A stretch of 64,000 nucleotides of DNA from Sva-07 sp963793335 (GTDB lineage: Bacteria > Actinomycetota > Acidimicrobiia > Acidimicrobiales > Ilumatobacteraceae), in NCBI GenBank assembly GCA_963793335.1, contig CAWBZS010000001.1, positions 62,001 through 126,000 of the forward strand, in the 5' to 3' direction. The notes below the pieces were generated by a model that ran no database searches, was not told the DNA's origin, and saw only the letters and a list, made by a program, of their open reading frames with translations. Shown piece after piece: positions 25,701-34,300 of the stretch. Each line of letters begins with the position of its first letter. The first letter of the stretch is position 1. The position numbers and the translations under genes are program-made.

Positions 25701-25769
25701 CCGATCACGCCAGGGGTCAGACCCCACACGTGACCGATCACGCCTGGGGTCTGACCCCTGGCGTGATCG
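25698..25769. repeat. Tandem mirrored palindromic element with GGGGTCAGACCCC core
   Basis: Two 25-base arms (25,702-25,726 and 25,745-25,769) are perfect reverse complements around an 18-base spacer. The element also reads as two tandem 28-base units starting at 25,698 and 25,731; they differ at two positions (a/t), so one contains GGGGTCAGACCCC and the other GGGGTCTGACCCC. It starts in the dehydrogenase stop codon. The element resembles REP/BIME-like extragenic palindromes and may also terminate or stabilise transcripts. Confidence 0.75.
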
Positions 25770-25794
25770 TCGCTTCGCACGGAATGGACACCTG

Positions 25795-27381
25795 ATGCCA
25801 CGCCCTGGATTCGTACTCGACGTCGACAAGTCGACGCCCCCCACCCTCTTCTGGCATGGCGAGGGGTTCCGGCTCGAGCAGCTGCCCGCCGACCGGTCGA
25901 GGGTGATCTACGCCCCCGAGCCGCACGAGGCGATCGACGACATCGACGGCGCGATTCGTGCCTCGCTGCTGAATCCGATCGACATGGACCCGCTGCCGAC
26001 GTTGCTGTTCCCGGGCATGAAGCTCACGATCGCCTTCGACGACGTCAGCCTCCCGCTGCCGAAGATGCAGCGGCCCGACCTGCGCCAGCGCATCATCGAA
26101 CAGGTCCTCACCATGGCGGCCGACGCCGGTGTCGACGACGTCCACATCATCGCCGCGCTCGCCCTGCACCGTCGGATGCACGAGTTCGAACTGCGCCACA
26201 CGCTCGGCGATCGCGTCTACGACGCGTTCGAACCGCGCGGCCTGCTCTACCAGCACGACGCCGAGGACCCCGAGAACCTGGCGTTCCTCGGCACCACCGA
26301 CCAGGGCGAAGAGATCGAGATCAACAAGCGCGCCGCCGAGTCGGACCTGCTCGTCTACGTCAACATCAACCTCGTCGCGATGGACGGTGGCTGGAAGTCG
26401 ACCGCGGTCGGCCTGGCCAGCTACCGCTCGCTACGCCACCACCACAACCCCACCACGATGGAGGCGTCGCACTCGTTCATGGACCAGCACGCCTCCGAGC
26501 TCCACAAGAGCACCTGGCGGATGGGCAAGGTCATGCGCGACCACGGCCCGAAGGTCTTCCAGATCGAGACCACCCTGAACACCGACACGTTCCCGCAGCC
26601 GTTCGAGTTCCTCTCCAAGCGCGAGTGGGAGTGGAACGCCAAGGACCGTGCGCTGTATCTCGCATCGGCCAAGTCGCTCGCCAAGACGCCACCGCGCCTC
26701 GCCCGCAAGATCTTCCACGGCATCGAGTCCCCCCACCAGATGACCAGCATCCAGTGCGGCGAGGTCGAAGCGGTGCACAAGGTCACGACCCAGAACGTCT
26801 ACGACCAGCAACTCGTCGAGGTCGAAGGTCAGACCGACATCCTCACGATGGGCATCCCGTACATCTGCCCGTACAACGTGCACTCGATCATGAACCCGAT
26901 CCTGGTGATGTGCACCGGGCTCGGCTACTTCTTCAACCTGTATCGCGGCAAGCCACTCGTCCGCGAAGGCGGTGTGGTCATCCTCACCCATCCGACCACC
27001 AACGAGTTCCACCCGGTCCACCACCCGAGTTACATCGACTTCTTCGAAGAGGTCCTCGCCGACACCAGGGACCCCCACGTGATGTCGCAGAAGTGGGAGC
27101 AGCAGTACGCCGAAGACGACTGGTATCGCCACCTCTACCGCACCACCAACGCCTACCACGGCGTCCACCCGTTCTACATGTGGTACTGGGGCAGCCACGG
27201 CATGAAGCACGTCGGCAAGGTGATCATCGTCGGTGGGGACGCGCCCACCGTCCGCAAGCTCGGGTTCACGCCGGCCTCGACGATGAACGACGCACTCGAG
27301 ATCGCATCGGACACCGTCGGTCGCGCTCCCACGATCACCCACATCAAGACCCCGCCACTCATGATCGCGGACGTGAAGTAG
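25795..27381 (+). CDS. LarA-like lactate racemase domain protein (nickel-pincer family)
   Basis: A 528-aa member of the lactate racemase/LarA superfamily (DUF2088). LarA uses a nickel-pincer nucleotide to racemise or epimerise 2-hydroxy acids. Visible family signatures: AFDDVSLPLPKMQRPDLRQ (residues 80-98), LALHRRM with H125, a K201-containing GGWKSTAVGL segment where LarA carries the cofactor-linked lysine, and the following SLRHHHN. It is about 100 residues longer than Lactobacillus LarA. No larB, larC or larE maturation genes are in the window. It lies between a dehydrogenase and an acyltransferase, so a lipid-linked hydroxy acid is a plausible but unproven substrate. Confidence 0.85.
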   Translation: MPRPGFVLDVDKSTPPTLFWHGEGFRLEQLPADRSRVIYAPEPHEAIDDIDGAIRASLLNPIDMDPLPTLLFPGMKLTIAFDDVSLPLPKMQRPDLRQRIIEQVLTMAADAGVDDVHIIAALALHRRMHEFELRHTLGDRVYDAFEPRGLLYQHDAEDPENLAFLGTTDQGEEIEINKRAAESDLLVYVNINLVAMDGGWKSTAVGLASYRSLRHHHNPTTMEASHSFMDQHASELHKSTWRMGKVMRDHGPKVFQIETTLNTDTFPQPFEFLSKREWEWNAKDRALYLASAKSLAKTPPRLARKIFHGIESPHQMTSIQCGEVEAVHKVTTQNVYDQQLVEVEGQTDILTMGIPYICPYNVHSIMNPILVMCTGLGYFFNLYRGKPLVREGGVVILTHPTTNEFHPVHHPSYIDFFEEVLADTRDPHVMSQKWEQQYAEDDWYRHLYRTTNAYHGVHPFYMWYWGSHGMKHVGKVIIVGGDAPTVRKLGFTPASTMNDALEIASDTVGRAPTITHIKTPPLMIADVK

Positions 27382-27395
27382 GGCTGTTCGACGCC

Positions 27396-28394
27396 ATGGC
27401 CGATCAGAATCTTCGACGAGCCCAACGCGCTGCGGGAGCGGCCGAGGACGCAGTTCGACGTGTCACCACCCCGCTGCGCAACTTCGGGTTCCCGTATCGG
27501 GCCCCCACCGTGCCGCGAGGCGTCGAGGTCCCGCCGGAGGTCTCGGGGCTCGGGGCGCACTACGACACCGAGTGGGCGCGGCGTCCGCTGGCGTCAGCGG
27601 CCCGCACCGTCGTGGTCGAAGGACCCGTCCGCCTGGCAGCCCGAGTGCTCACCTCGCCGGAGATCCTCGGCACCGATCGACTCGCCGACGCCGCGTCGTT
27701 GGACGACCCGCCCCCCATGATCTTCGCACCGAACCATCACAGCCATCTCGACACCGGGCTGATGATCCGCTCGGTACCCGCGGTGTGGCGCCGCCGCCTG
27801 GTGGTGGCAGCGGCCGCCGACTACTTCTTCGACAAGAAGTGGAAGGCCACGATGTCAGCACTCGCCCTGAACGCGATCCCGATCGACCGAGAGGTCACGG
27901 GCCGAAAGTCGTCCGATCTCGTCAAAGGGTTGATCGACGACGGCTACAGCCTCGTGATCTACCCCGAGGGGGGACGGTCACCCGACGGATGGGGGCAGGA
28001 CTTCAAAGGTGGCGCCGCCTACCTCTCCGCGCGAACCGGGGCGCCGGTGGTACCGGTGTTCATCGACGGAACCGGAGCCATCTTCGGCAAGGGCATGAAA
28101 CGACCGAGGCCAGGCCGCGCCAAGGTGCTCTTCGGAGCGCCGCTGTTCCCGATCGACGGCGAATCGACCCGCCGGTTCAACGAACGAATCGCAACCGCGG
28201 TCACCACGCTCGGCGACGAAGCGATCACCGACTTCTGGACCGCCCGCCAACGGGCAGCCAACGGCACGAGCCCTGCGCTCACCGGGCCCGACCACACCGG
28301 ATGGCGCCGCGACTGGGCGCTCGCCGAGCGACGCAAGCTGGGCAGCGCGGGACGCCGTCGGCGACAGCAACGTCGCTGGCCCGACCTCGGCTGA
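27396..28394 (+). CDS. 1-acyl-sn-glycerol-3-phosphate acyltransferase family (PlsC-like)
   Basis: A 332-aa acyltransferase of the PlsC/LPLAT superfamily, expected to move an acyl group from acyl-CoA or ACP to a glycerol phosphate-type acceptor at the membrane. Motif I, HX4D, is H114-HSHL-D119; motif III appears as YPEGGRSPDG. ATG 27396 lies 14 bp after the LarA-like stop, so the two are co-transcribed. The longer open frame upstream is the LarA-like gene read in another frame. It completes a set of reductase, dehydrogenase, LarA-like and acyltransferase genes that suggests synthesis or remodelling of an unusual lipid. Confidence 0.9.
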   Translation: MADQNLRRAQRAAGAAEDAVRRVTTPLRNFGFPYRAPTVPRGVEVPPEVSGLGAHYDTEWARRPLASAARTVVVEGPVRLAARVLTSPEILGTDRLADAASLDDPPPMIFAPNHHSHLDTGLMIRSVPAVWRRRLVVAAAADYFFDKKWKATMSALALNAIPIDREVTGRKSSDLVKGLIDDGYSLVIYPEGGRSPDGWGQDFKGGAAYLSARTGAPVVPVFIDGTGAIFGKGMKRPRPGRAKVLFGAPLFPIDGESTRRFNERIATAVTTLGDEAITDFWTARQRAANGTSPALTGPDHTGWRRDWALAERRKLGSAGRRRRQQRRWPDLG

Positions 28395-28431
28395 AGCACC
28401 ATCGGCTGCTGACGAACAATAGTCTGTCGGC

Positions 28432-30576
28432 GTGCCCGACGAGATCGACTCCCACCCGCCGAAGGCCCCGAGGACGTTCCGCGGCGTCCCCCTTCGCCGC
28501 CACGTGATCGAGTTCCTCGTCACCTCGCTCAGCTTCTGGTTCGTCGCCTGGATCCTCCCTGGCATCGCGATCGCCGACTTCGGCACGGCGCTCTTCACTG
28601 CGGCCATCCTGTCGATCCTCAACGCCATCGTCTGGCCGATCATCTCGCGGTACTTCGCCCGCGTGATCCTGTGGACCGCCGGCCTGCTCGGGCTGGTCGC
28701 CAACGGGTTGCTGCTGTACCTCACCTCCGAGTTGGCCGACGGACTGACGATCGACACGGTCTGGGAAGCCGTGCTGGCAGCGTTCTTGATGACCGTGGTG
28801 GGGATCGTCGTCAGCACCTGGCTGTCGATCGACGACAACGACGTGTGGCAGCGACAGACCGTTCGCCGGATGGTCAACCGTCTCGAGCCCCCCACCCCGA
28901 CCGATGTCCCCGGCATCCTGTTCCTCCAGATCGACGGTCTCGCCGAGCCGGTGCTCCGCCAGGCGCTGGCCGACGGTCACGCTCCGAACCTGGCGAGGTG
29001 GGTCCGCTCGGGAACCCACCGCATCACCGGCTGGGAGTGCGACCTCTCCTCGCAGACCGGTGCGAGCCAGGCGGGCATCCTCCACGGCAACAACCACAAC
29101 ATGCCGGCGTTCCGCTGGTACGACAAGGAGACGGGCAAGGTCCTCACGTCGAATCGTCCACGGGACGCCGCAGCGATCGAGGCGCGCCAGTCGGACGGCC
29201 ACGGGCTGCTCTCCGAAGGTGGAGCCTCCCGGTCGAACGTGTTCTCCGGTGACAGCACCGACTCGGCGATCACCTTCAGCACGATCCTCGACAAGTCGAA
29301 GCAGAGTCGGCACACCGCCAACTACTTCCTGTCGGACCCGTATGCGGTCAGTCGGCTGATCGCCCTGACCGTGGCCGATGCATGGCGCGAGGTCGTCGAC
29401 CGGCGGCGAACGCGCCGAGCGGGCATCGAGCCACGGCTCGAGCGTGGCGGCATCTATCCGCTGCTCCGAGCTGCCACCACGACCGCGCTGAGGGATCTCA
29501 CGATCTACACCTTGGTGAGCGACATCTACCGAGGTGTCCCCTCGGCGTATGCCGACTTCGTCGGCTACGACGAAGTCGCCCACCACTCCGGGCTGTTCGC
29601 CCCGACGGCGCTGGACACGCTGTGGCGTCTCGACACCCAGTTGGCCCGTCTCGAACACGCGATCGCCGAAGCGCCGCGGCCGTACCACGTCGTGATCCTG
29701 TCCGATCACGGTCAGACCCAAGGTGCCACGTTTCTGCAGCGGTACGACCGCTCCCTGGAGGACGTCGTCGACGGCCTGATCGATGACCACGTCGACATCG
29801 CCGTCCCCGAGATGTCGTCGGAAGGCTGGGGCAACCTCAACGGAGCACTGACCGAAGCGGTCCGGGACAAGGACAGCCGAGTCGGCAAGTTGCTCGCGGT
29901 CGCCACCCGCAAACATGTCGTCGACGGCGACGTGGTGCTCGGCCCGGCCTTCGCGGACGAGCACGCGCAGGCAAGCGGCACCGACACGACCGCATCGTCC
30001 GACGTGATCGTCCTGGCCTCCGGCAATCTCGGGCTGATCTCGTTCACCGACATCGAGGGGCGCGCCTCGATGGAACAGCTGGGCGAACGCTTCCCCGGGC
30101 TGATCGCGGGCCTCGCCGAGCACCCGGGGATCGGCTTCGTCCTGGTGAACTCCGAGACCCTCGGTGGCCTGGTGATCGGCGGTGGCGGGATCCACTACCT
30201 CTCCGACGACCATGTCGAAGGCATCGATCCACTGATCGGGTTCGGCCCGAACGCCGCCGACCACCTTCGGCGCACCCACTCGTTCGTCAATGCACCGGAC
30301 ATCCTCGTCAACAGCTTCTACGACCCGCATGCCGACGAGGGAGCGGCGTTCGAGGAGTTGATCGGCTTCCACGGCGGCATGGGCGGCAACCAGACGCACC
30401 CCTTCCTGCTGTTTCCCGCCGGGTTCGAACTCCCCGACGAACACATCGTCGGCGCGGCCACCGTGCACCACCTCTTCAAGCGTTGGATGGCGGCGATCAA
30501 CGACGGCACCGCCCCGCGACCATGGTCGGTCCCGGATCGGCCGGCCAGTGCACCCGTGCCGGAGCGCAGCGCCTGA
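28432..30576 (+). CDS. Phage holin-like membrane domain fused to phosphodiesterase/alkaline phosphatase-superfamily domain
   Basis: A 714-aa protein starting at GTG 28432. Residues about 20-135 form four membrane helices like the phage holin family (TSLSFWFVAWILPGIAIADF, then VILWTAGLLGLVANGLLLYL). From about residue 160 an alkaline phosphatase-superfamily domain begins with GILFLQIDGLAEPVL. It holds TGASQAGILHG at the nucleophile position, YDEVAHHSG and ILSDHGQTQGA, the metal-binding signatures of type I phosphodiesterases. The enzyme domain may face outward. The stop overlaps the next ATG (TGATG), linking it to the MBL hydrolase. Substrate unknown; a phosphodiester or lipid-linked phosphate is inferred. 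Confidence 0.87.
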   Translation: MPDEIDSHPPKAPRTFRGVPLRRHVIEFLVTSLSFWFVAWILPGIAIADFGTALFTAAILSILNAIVWPIISRYFARVILWTAGLLGLVANGLLLYLTSELADGLTIDTVWEAVLAAFLMTVVGIVVSTWLSIDDNDVWQRQTVRRMVNRLEPPTPTDVPGILFLQIDGLAEPVLRQALADGHAPNLARWVRSGTHRITGWECDLSSQTGASQAGILHGNNHNMPAFRWYDKETGKVLTSNRPRDAAAIEARQSDGHGLLSEGGASRSNVFSGDSTDSAITFSTILDKSKQSRHTANYFLSDPYAVSRLIALTVADAWREVVDRRRTRRAGIEPRLERGGIYPLLRAATTTALRDLTIYTLVSDIYRGVPSAYADFVGYDEVAHHSGLFAPTALDTLWRLDTQLARLEHAIAEAPRPYHVVILSDHGQTQGATFLQRYDRSLEDVVDGLIDDHVDIAVPEMSSEGWGNLNGALTEAVRDKDSRVGKLLAVATRKHVVDGDVVLGPAFADEHAQASGTDTTASSDVIVLASGNLGLISFTDIEGRASMEQLGERFPGLIAGLAEHPGIGFVLVNSETLGGLVIGGGGIHYLSDDHVEGIDPLIGFGPNAADHLRRTHSFVNAPDILVNSFYDPHADEGAAFEELIGFHGGMGGNQTHPFLLFPAGFELPDEHIVGAATVHHLFKRWMAAINDGTAPRPWSVPDRPASAPVPERSA

Positions 30577-31319
30577 TGGAGTTGACGTGGGTCGGCCATG
30601 CATCGGCGTTGATCGACTTCGACGGTTACCGGGTCCTCACCGACCCCTTGCTCACCAAACGCGTCGCCCACCTTCGACGGCGGCGGCCCGACCCGCCGCC
30701 GGAGACCTACGACGTCGACGCGGTGCTGCTGTCGCATGTGCACATCGATCACCTCCATCTGCCGTCGCTCCGACGCCTGCGCCCCTCGACGCACATCATC
30801 ACGCCACGTGGCTCTGGCCGGCTGCTTCGCAACGCCGGCTTCCAGTCGGTGACCGAAGTGGTCGTCGGTGACCGCGTCGAGTCCGGGCCAGTGGTCATCG
30901 ACGTCGTGCCCGCCGACCACAAGTCGGGGCGGGGCCCACACTCACGCGTCACCGCCGAACCCGTCGGCTATCTCATGGCGGCCGGCGGACAACGCGTCTA
31001 CTTCCCAGGAGACACCGACCTGTTCGACGCCATGGGAGACCTCGGCACCGTCGACGTCGCACTGCTGCCGATCTGGGGGTGGGGTTCGACGCTGGGCCCC
31101 GGCCATCTGAATCCACAGCGCGCCGGTGCTGCGGTCGAATTGATCCGCCCGGGGCTCGTGGTTCCGATCCACTTCGGCACCTACGCCCCCGAGAACGGTC
31201 GTCGCCGCCTGCCCGACTGGTTCGGAGAACCACCTGCGGAGTTCGCGTCGGCGTTGGCCGAGCGTCAGCTGGACGATCGACTCCACCTCCTCGAGCCCGG
31301 TGGCCAGGTGACGTGGTGA
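30576..31319 (+). CDS. MBL-fold metallo-hydrolase (UlaG-like)
   Basis: A 247-aa metallo-beta-lactamase-fold protein. It shows LTWVGHASALIDFDGYRVLTD at the start, the metal motif SHVHIDHLH (HxHxDH), then YFPGDTDLFDAMG and PIHFGTYAPEN near the end. These match UlaG/RomA-like hydrolases, including N-acyl-phosphatidylethanolamine-type phosphodiesterases. The start overlaps the stop of the upstream phosphodiesterase by one base, and its own stop overlaps the GTG of the lipoprotein gene, so three genes are translationally coupled. Two adjacent phosphodiester or ester hydrolases suggest a shared lipid-related substrate, by inference. Confidence 0.88.
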   Translation: MELTWVGHASALIDFDGYRVLTDPLLTKRVAHLRRRRPDPPPETYDVDAVLLSHVHIDHLHLPSLRRLRPSTHIITPRGSGRLLRNAGFQSVTEVVVGDRVESGPVVIDVVPADHKSGRGPHSRVTAEPVGYLMAAGGQRVYFPGDTDLFDAMGDLGTVDVALLPIWGWGSTLGPGHLNPQRAGAAVELIRPGLVVPIHFGTYAPENGRRRLPDWFGEPPAEFASALAERQLDDRLHLLEPGGQVTW

Positions 31320-32317
31320 GCACGAGGATCGCCATCCTCACGATGACGTTCGCCGTCGTTGCCGCTGCCTGCACCACCGAAGCCACGTCGACGCCGGGTC
31401 AAACCCTGGCCCCCGTTGCGACCCCTGGAACCACCACCCCACCGACCACCGCCGCGCCGACCACCATCGCCGTGGCACCCACGACCGAAGCACCCACCAC
31501 GACGGTGGCACCGACCACCACCTCGCCAGCCGGACCCGCCGACGCCGTGGTCCCGCTGCTGGCCGGCGGTGCTTCCTCCCCCGGATGGCTGTCGCTCGGC
31601 TCGTGGCAGCGGACCCGCTGGCAGCAAGCAACCGATGCGAGTGGGAACCCGGTCGACCCCAACATCGGATCAGGCACCGAGTTCGTCCTCACCGACCTCA
31701 CCGGCGAACGCTCTGCGACCTCGGGGCGCAGCGGCGAGTCGTGTTTCGACGGCAGCGTCGGGCCGTCGATCGACGTCGACGTCGAGCCACCCGAGCCACC
31801 CGGTTTCGGCTACAGCACCCTGGCGGTCGCCGACCCGGCGTGGCAGCTCAAGCCCCGGCGGGTGGCGGTGGTCGACGAGAACGTGCCGGCCACCTACCAG
31901 GCGCTCGGGGAGGCAGCCGTCGCCGCAGCGGCGGTCGACGCGACGCTGGGCGCGATCGAGCAGTTGGTGGTCTCCGACCTGGACGGAGACGGAAACGACG
32001 AGGCACTGGCGGTCTTCGAGTTCGTACAGCCGGGAGCGACCCCGGGAACGACCGGCGACGTTGCGGCACTGCTGCTGATCGATGTCGAGTCCCGGTCCGC
32101 CGACACGGTACTCCTGTCAGCGATCGGCCCGGTCGTCGACGAGTTCTCGTTCCAGGTACTCGATCGCTTCCGGGTGCTCGACGTCGCCGACCTCAACGGC
32201 GATGGCCGCATGGAGGTGATCGTCCACTCCTGGTACTACGAGGGTGCGGGCGTCATCGTCTACGACTACGCCGGCGGCGAGCTTCGCGAGGTGCTCGCCA
32301 ACGGCTGCGGCGCCTGA
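31316..32317 (+). CDS. Secreted lipoprotein with Thr/Pro-rich linker and FG-GAP/VCBS-like repeats
   Basis: A 333-aa protein. An N-terminal lipoprotein signal peptide ends in the lipobox AAAC (residues about 16-19), followed by a Thr/Pro/Ala-rich linker of about 50 residues. The globular part carries two acidic loops, DLDGDGNDEALAV and DLNGDGRMEVIV, typical of calcium-binding FG-GAP/VCBS repeats. GTG 31316 overlaps the upstream TGA as GTGA. It is predicted to be anchored to the outer face of the membrane. Function unknown. Confidence 0.82.
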   Translation: MSTRIAILTMTFAVVAAACTTEATSTPGQTLAPVATPGTTTPPTTAAPTTIAVAPTTEAPTTTVAPTTTSPAGPADAVVPLLAGGASSPGWLSLGSWQRTRWQQATDASGNPVDPNIGSGTEFVLTDLTGERSATSGRSGESCFDGSVGPSIDVDVEPPEPPGFGYSTLAVADPAWQLKPRRVAVVDENVPATYQALGEAAVAAAAVDATLGAIEQLVVSDLDGDGNDEALAVFEFVQPGATPGTTGDVAALLLIDVESRSADTVLLSAIGPVVDEFSFQVLDRFRVLDVADLNGDGRMEVIVHSWYYEGAGVIVYDYAGGELREVLANGCGA

Positions 32318-32336
32318 TCCGACCGCTCGCGGGCGA

Positions 32337-34223
32337 TCACCAGGTGTCGATGCTCGGCCGGCGGGGCGGAGCGAACGGGTCGGTCACCGATCGATGGGTG
32401 TCGGGTGCGGCATCGAAGACGGTGGTGATCCACCGCCGCGTGTCAGCCGGGTCGATCACGTCGTCGATCTCGAAGAACGACGCCACGCTCACCGCCTTGC
32501 CGTGCTCGTACATCCGGTCGACCATCTCCCGGAACAGTGCCTCACGGGCGTCGTCGTCGGCCGCAGCCTCGAGCTCCTTTCGGTATCCGAGACGCACAGC
32601 CCCCTCCAGCCCCATACCGCCGAACTCGCCGGTCGGCCAGGCGAGGCACGCCACCGGCGCCTTGGTGGTGCCACCCATCATCGCTTGAGCCCCGAGGCCG
32701 TACGACTTGCGGGTCACCACCGACACCATCGGCACGGAGAGGTTCGCTCCGGTCACGAACAGCCTGCTGCAGTGACGCACCAGCGCGGTGGCCTCCACCT
32801 CGGGTCCCACCATCATTCCGGGTGTGTCGACCAGGGTCACCACCGGCAGGCCGAAGGCATCGCACAACTGCATGAACCGAGCTGCCTTGTCGGCACCGTC
32901 AGAGTCGATCGCTCCAGCGAGATGGCCCGGGTTGTTCGCGATCACACCGACCGGGCGCCCTTCCACGCGCGCCAGCGCAGTGACCATCCCCACACCGAAC
33001 TCGCGACGCAACTCGAGCACGGAGTCGACATCGAAGAGTCCCTCGATCGCCAACCGGATGTCGTAGGCGCGCAGACGATCGACCGGCACCACATCGCGAA
33101 GTGCGGCTTGATCGGGGGCTGACCAGTCGGACGTGCTTCCCTGGAAGTACGACAGATACTGCTTGGCGACCGCCACCGCCTCGACCTCGTCGGCCACCAC
33201 CACATCGACCACGCCGTTCGATCGCTGCACGTCGATCGGCCCGATCGCGGTGGGCTCGTAGACACCGAGTCCGCCACCTTCGATCATCGCCGGGCCGCCC
33301 ATCCCGATGTTGGAGTCCTCCGTGGCGATCACCACATCACAGCAGCCCAAGATGGCCGCATTGCCGGCAAAGCAGTACCCGGCAGCGATCCCGACGAGCG
33401 GCACCGTGCCCGACAGTTCGGCGAACCAGCGGAACGCCAGACAATCGAGACCACTCACCCCGATGCCGTCGGTGTCGCCAGGGCGACCGCCGCCCCCCTC
33501 GGTGAAGAACACGATCGGGAGCCGGAGTTGTTCGGCCACCTCGAACAACCGGTCCTTCTTCCGGTGGTTCTGGCTTCCCTGGGTTCCCGCCAGCACCGTG
33601 TAGTCGTACGAGACCGCCACGCACTTGGCTGCACGAGCTGAACCGCTCGACGGGAACAGCTGACCGTTCACGTCGCCGATGCCACCGACCAGGCCGTCGG
33701 CCGGTGTGGACGCGATGAGGTCGTCCACCGAACGGCGCCGACGTTGCGCCGCGATCACCAGCGGCCCGTACTCGACGAAGGTGCCCTCGTCGAGCAGCGC
33801 ATCGATGTTCTCTCGGGTGGTCCGCCGACCTCGTTCACGGCGGCGCTCGACGGCAGCCGGGCGCTGGTCGTCCAGGCCGATCCGGTGCCGATCGATCACC
33901 TCCCGGAGGTCGTCACGCTCGAGTCCGATCGGGGCGCGCCGATCGCCCGACTGGACTTGGTCGTCGGCTCGCTCCGAGTCGGCGACAGCAGCTCCTTCCA
34001 GCACCCGCATCAACTCGTCACCGACGCCGACCGTGGCGCCGACCGCAACCGTTACCGCCTCCACGACGCCGCCCACCGCAGACGTGACCTCGTGATGCAT
34101 CTTCATCGACTCGATGAGCGCGATCACCTCACCGGAGCTGACCTGAGCGCCCACCTCGACGTAGAGCCCGACGATGGTGCCTTGGAGCGCAGAGGAGACC
34201 GCAACCGTGTTGGTGATCGACAT
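32337..34223 (-). CDS. Biotinyl domain fused to acyl-CoA carboxylase carboxyltransferase
   Basis: A 628-aa protein. The first 75 residues are a biotinyl carrier domain (LIESMKMHHEV, with the biotinylated lysine in MKM). The rest is a carboxyltransferase of the acyl-CoA carboxylase beta type: RENIDALLDEGTFVEYGPL, TGQ-like GTQGSQNHRKKDRL, GGGGRPGD, NNPGHLAGAID and FVTGANLSVPMVSV. It should transfer CO2 from biotin to an acyl-CoA or related acid. An N-terminal biotinyl domain on a carboxyltransferase is an uncommon order. No biotin carboxylase gene is in the window, so the partner must lie elsewhere. Substrate unknown. Confidence 0.9.
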   Translation of the reverse strand: MSITNTVAVSSALQGTIVGLYVEVGAQVSSGEVIALIESMKMHHEVTSAVGGVVEAVTVAVGATVGVGDELMRVLEGAAVADSERADDQVQSGDRRAPIGLERDDLREVIDRHRIGLDDQRPAAVERRRERGRRTTRENIDALLDEGTFVEYGPLVIAAQRRRRSVDDLIASTPADGLVGGIGDVNGQLFPSSGSARAAKCVAVSYDYTVLAGTQGSQNHRKKDRLFEVAEQLRLPIVFFTEGGGGRPGDTDGIGVSGLDCLAFRWFAELSGTVPLVGIAAGYCFAGNAAILGCCDVVIATEDSNIGMGGPAMIEGGGLGVYEPTAIGPIDVQRSNGVVDVVVADEVEAVAVAKQYLSYFQGSTSDWSAPDQAALRDVVPVDRLRAYDIRLAIEGLFDVDSVLELRREFGVGMVTALARVEGRPVGVIANNPGHLAGAIDSDGADKAARFMQLCDAFGLPVVTLVDTPGMMVGPEVEATALVRHCSRLFVTGANLSVPMVSVVTRKSYGLGAQAMMGGTTKAPVACLAWPTGEFGGMGLEGAVRLGYRKELEAAADDDAREALFREMVDRMYEHGKAVSVASFFEIDDVIDPADTRRWITTVFDAAPDTHRSVTDPFAPPRRPSIDTW

Positions 34224-34300
34224 CGCACCGGTCTACCGCACCCACGGTGTCGGGAACGGAACGGGACGTCCGCCAGGCCGAGCCGACCTGGTCAGGTCGA

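Noticed and set aside
31370..31545. Repeat array in the Thr/Pro-rich stretch
   Set aside because: It is a low-complexity linker coding for a lipoprotein, with no exact repeat unit.
34224..34300. Regulatory palindrome GACCTG-GT-CAGGTC before the carboxyltransferase fusion
   Set aside because: Only 6-bp arms, which are frequent by chance in this base composition.
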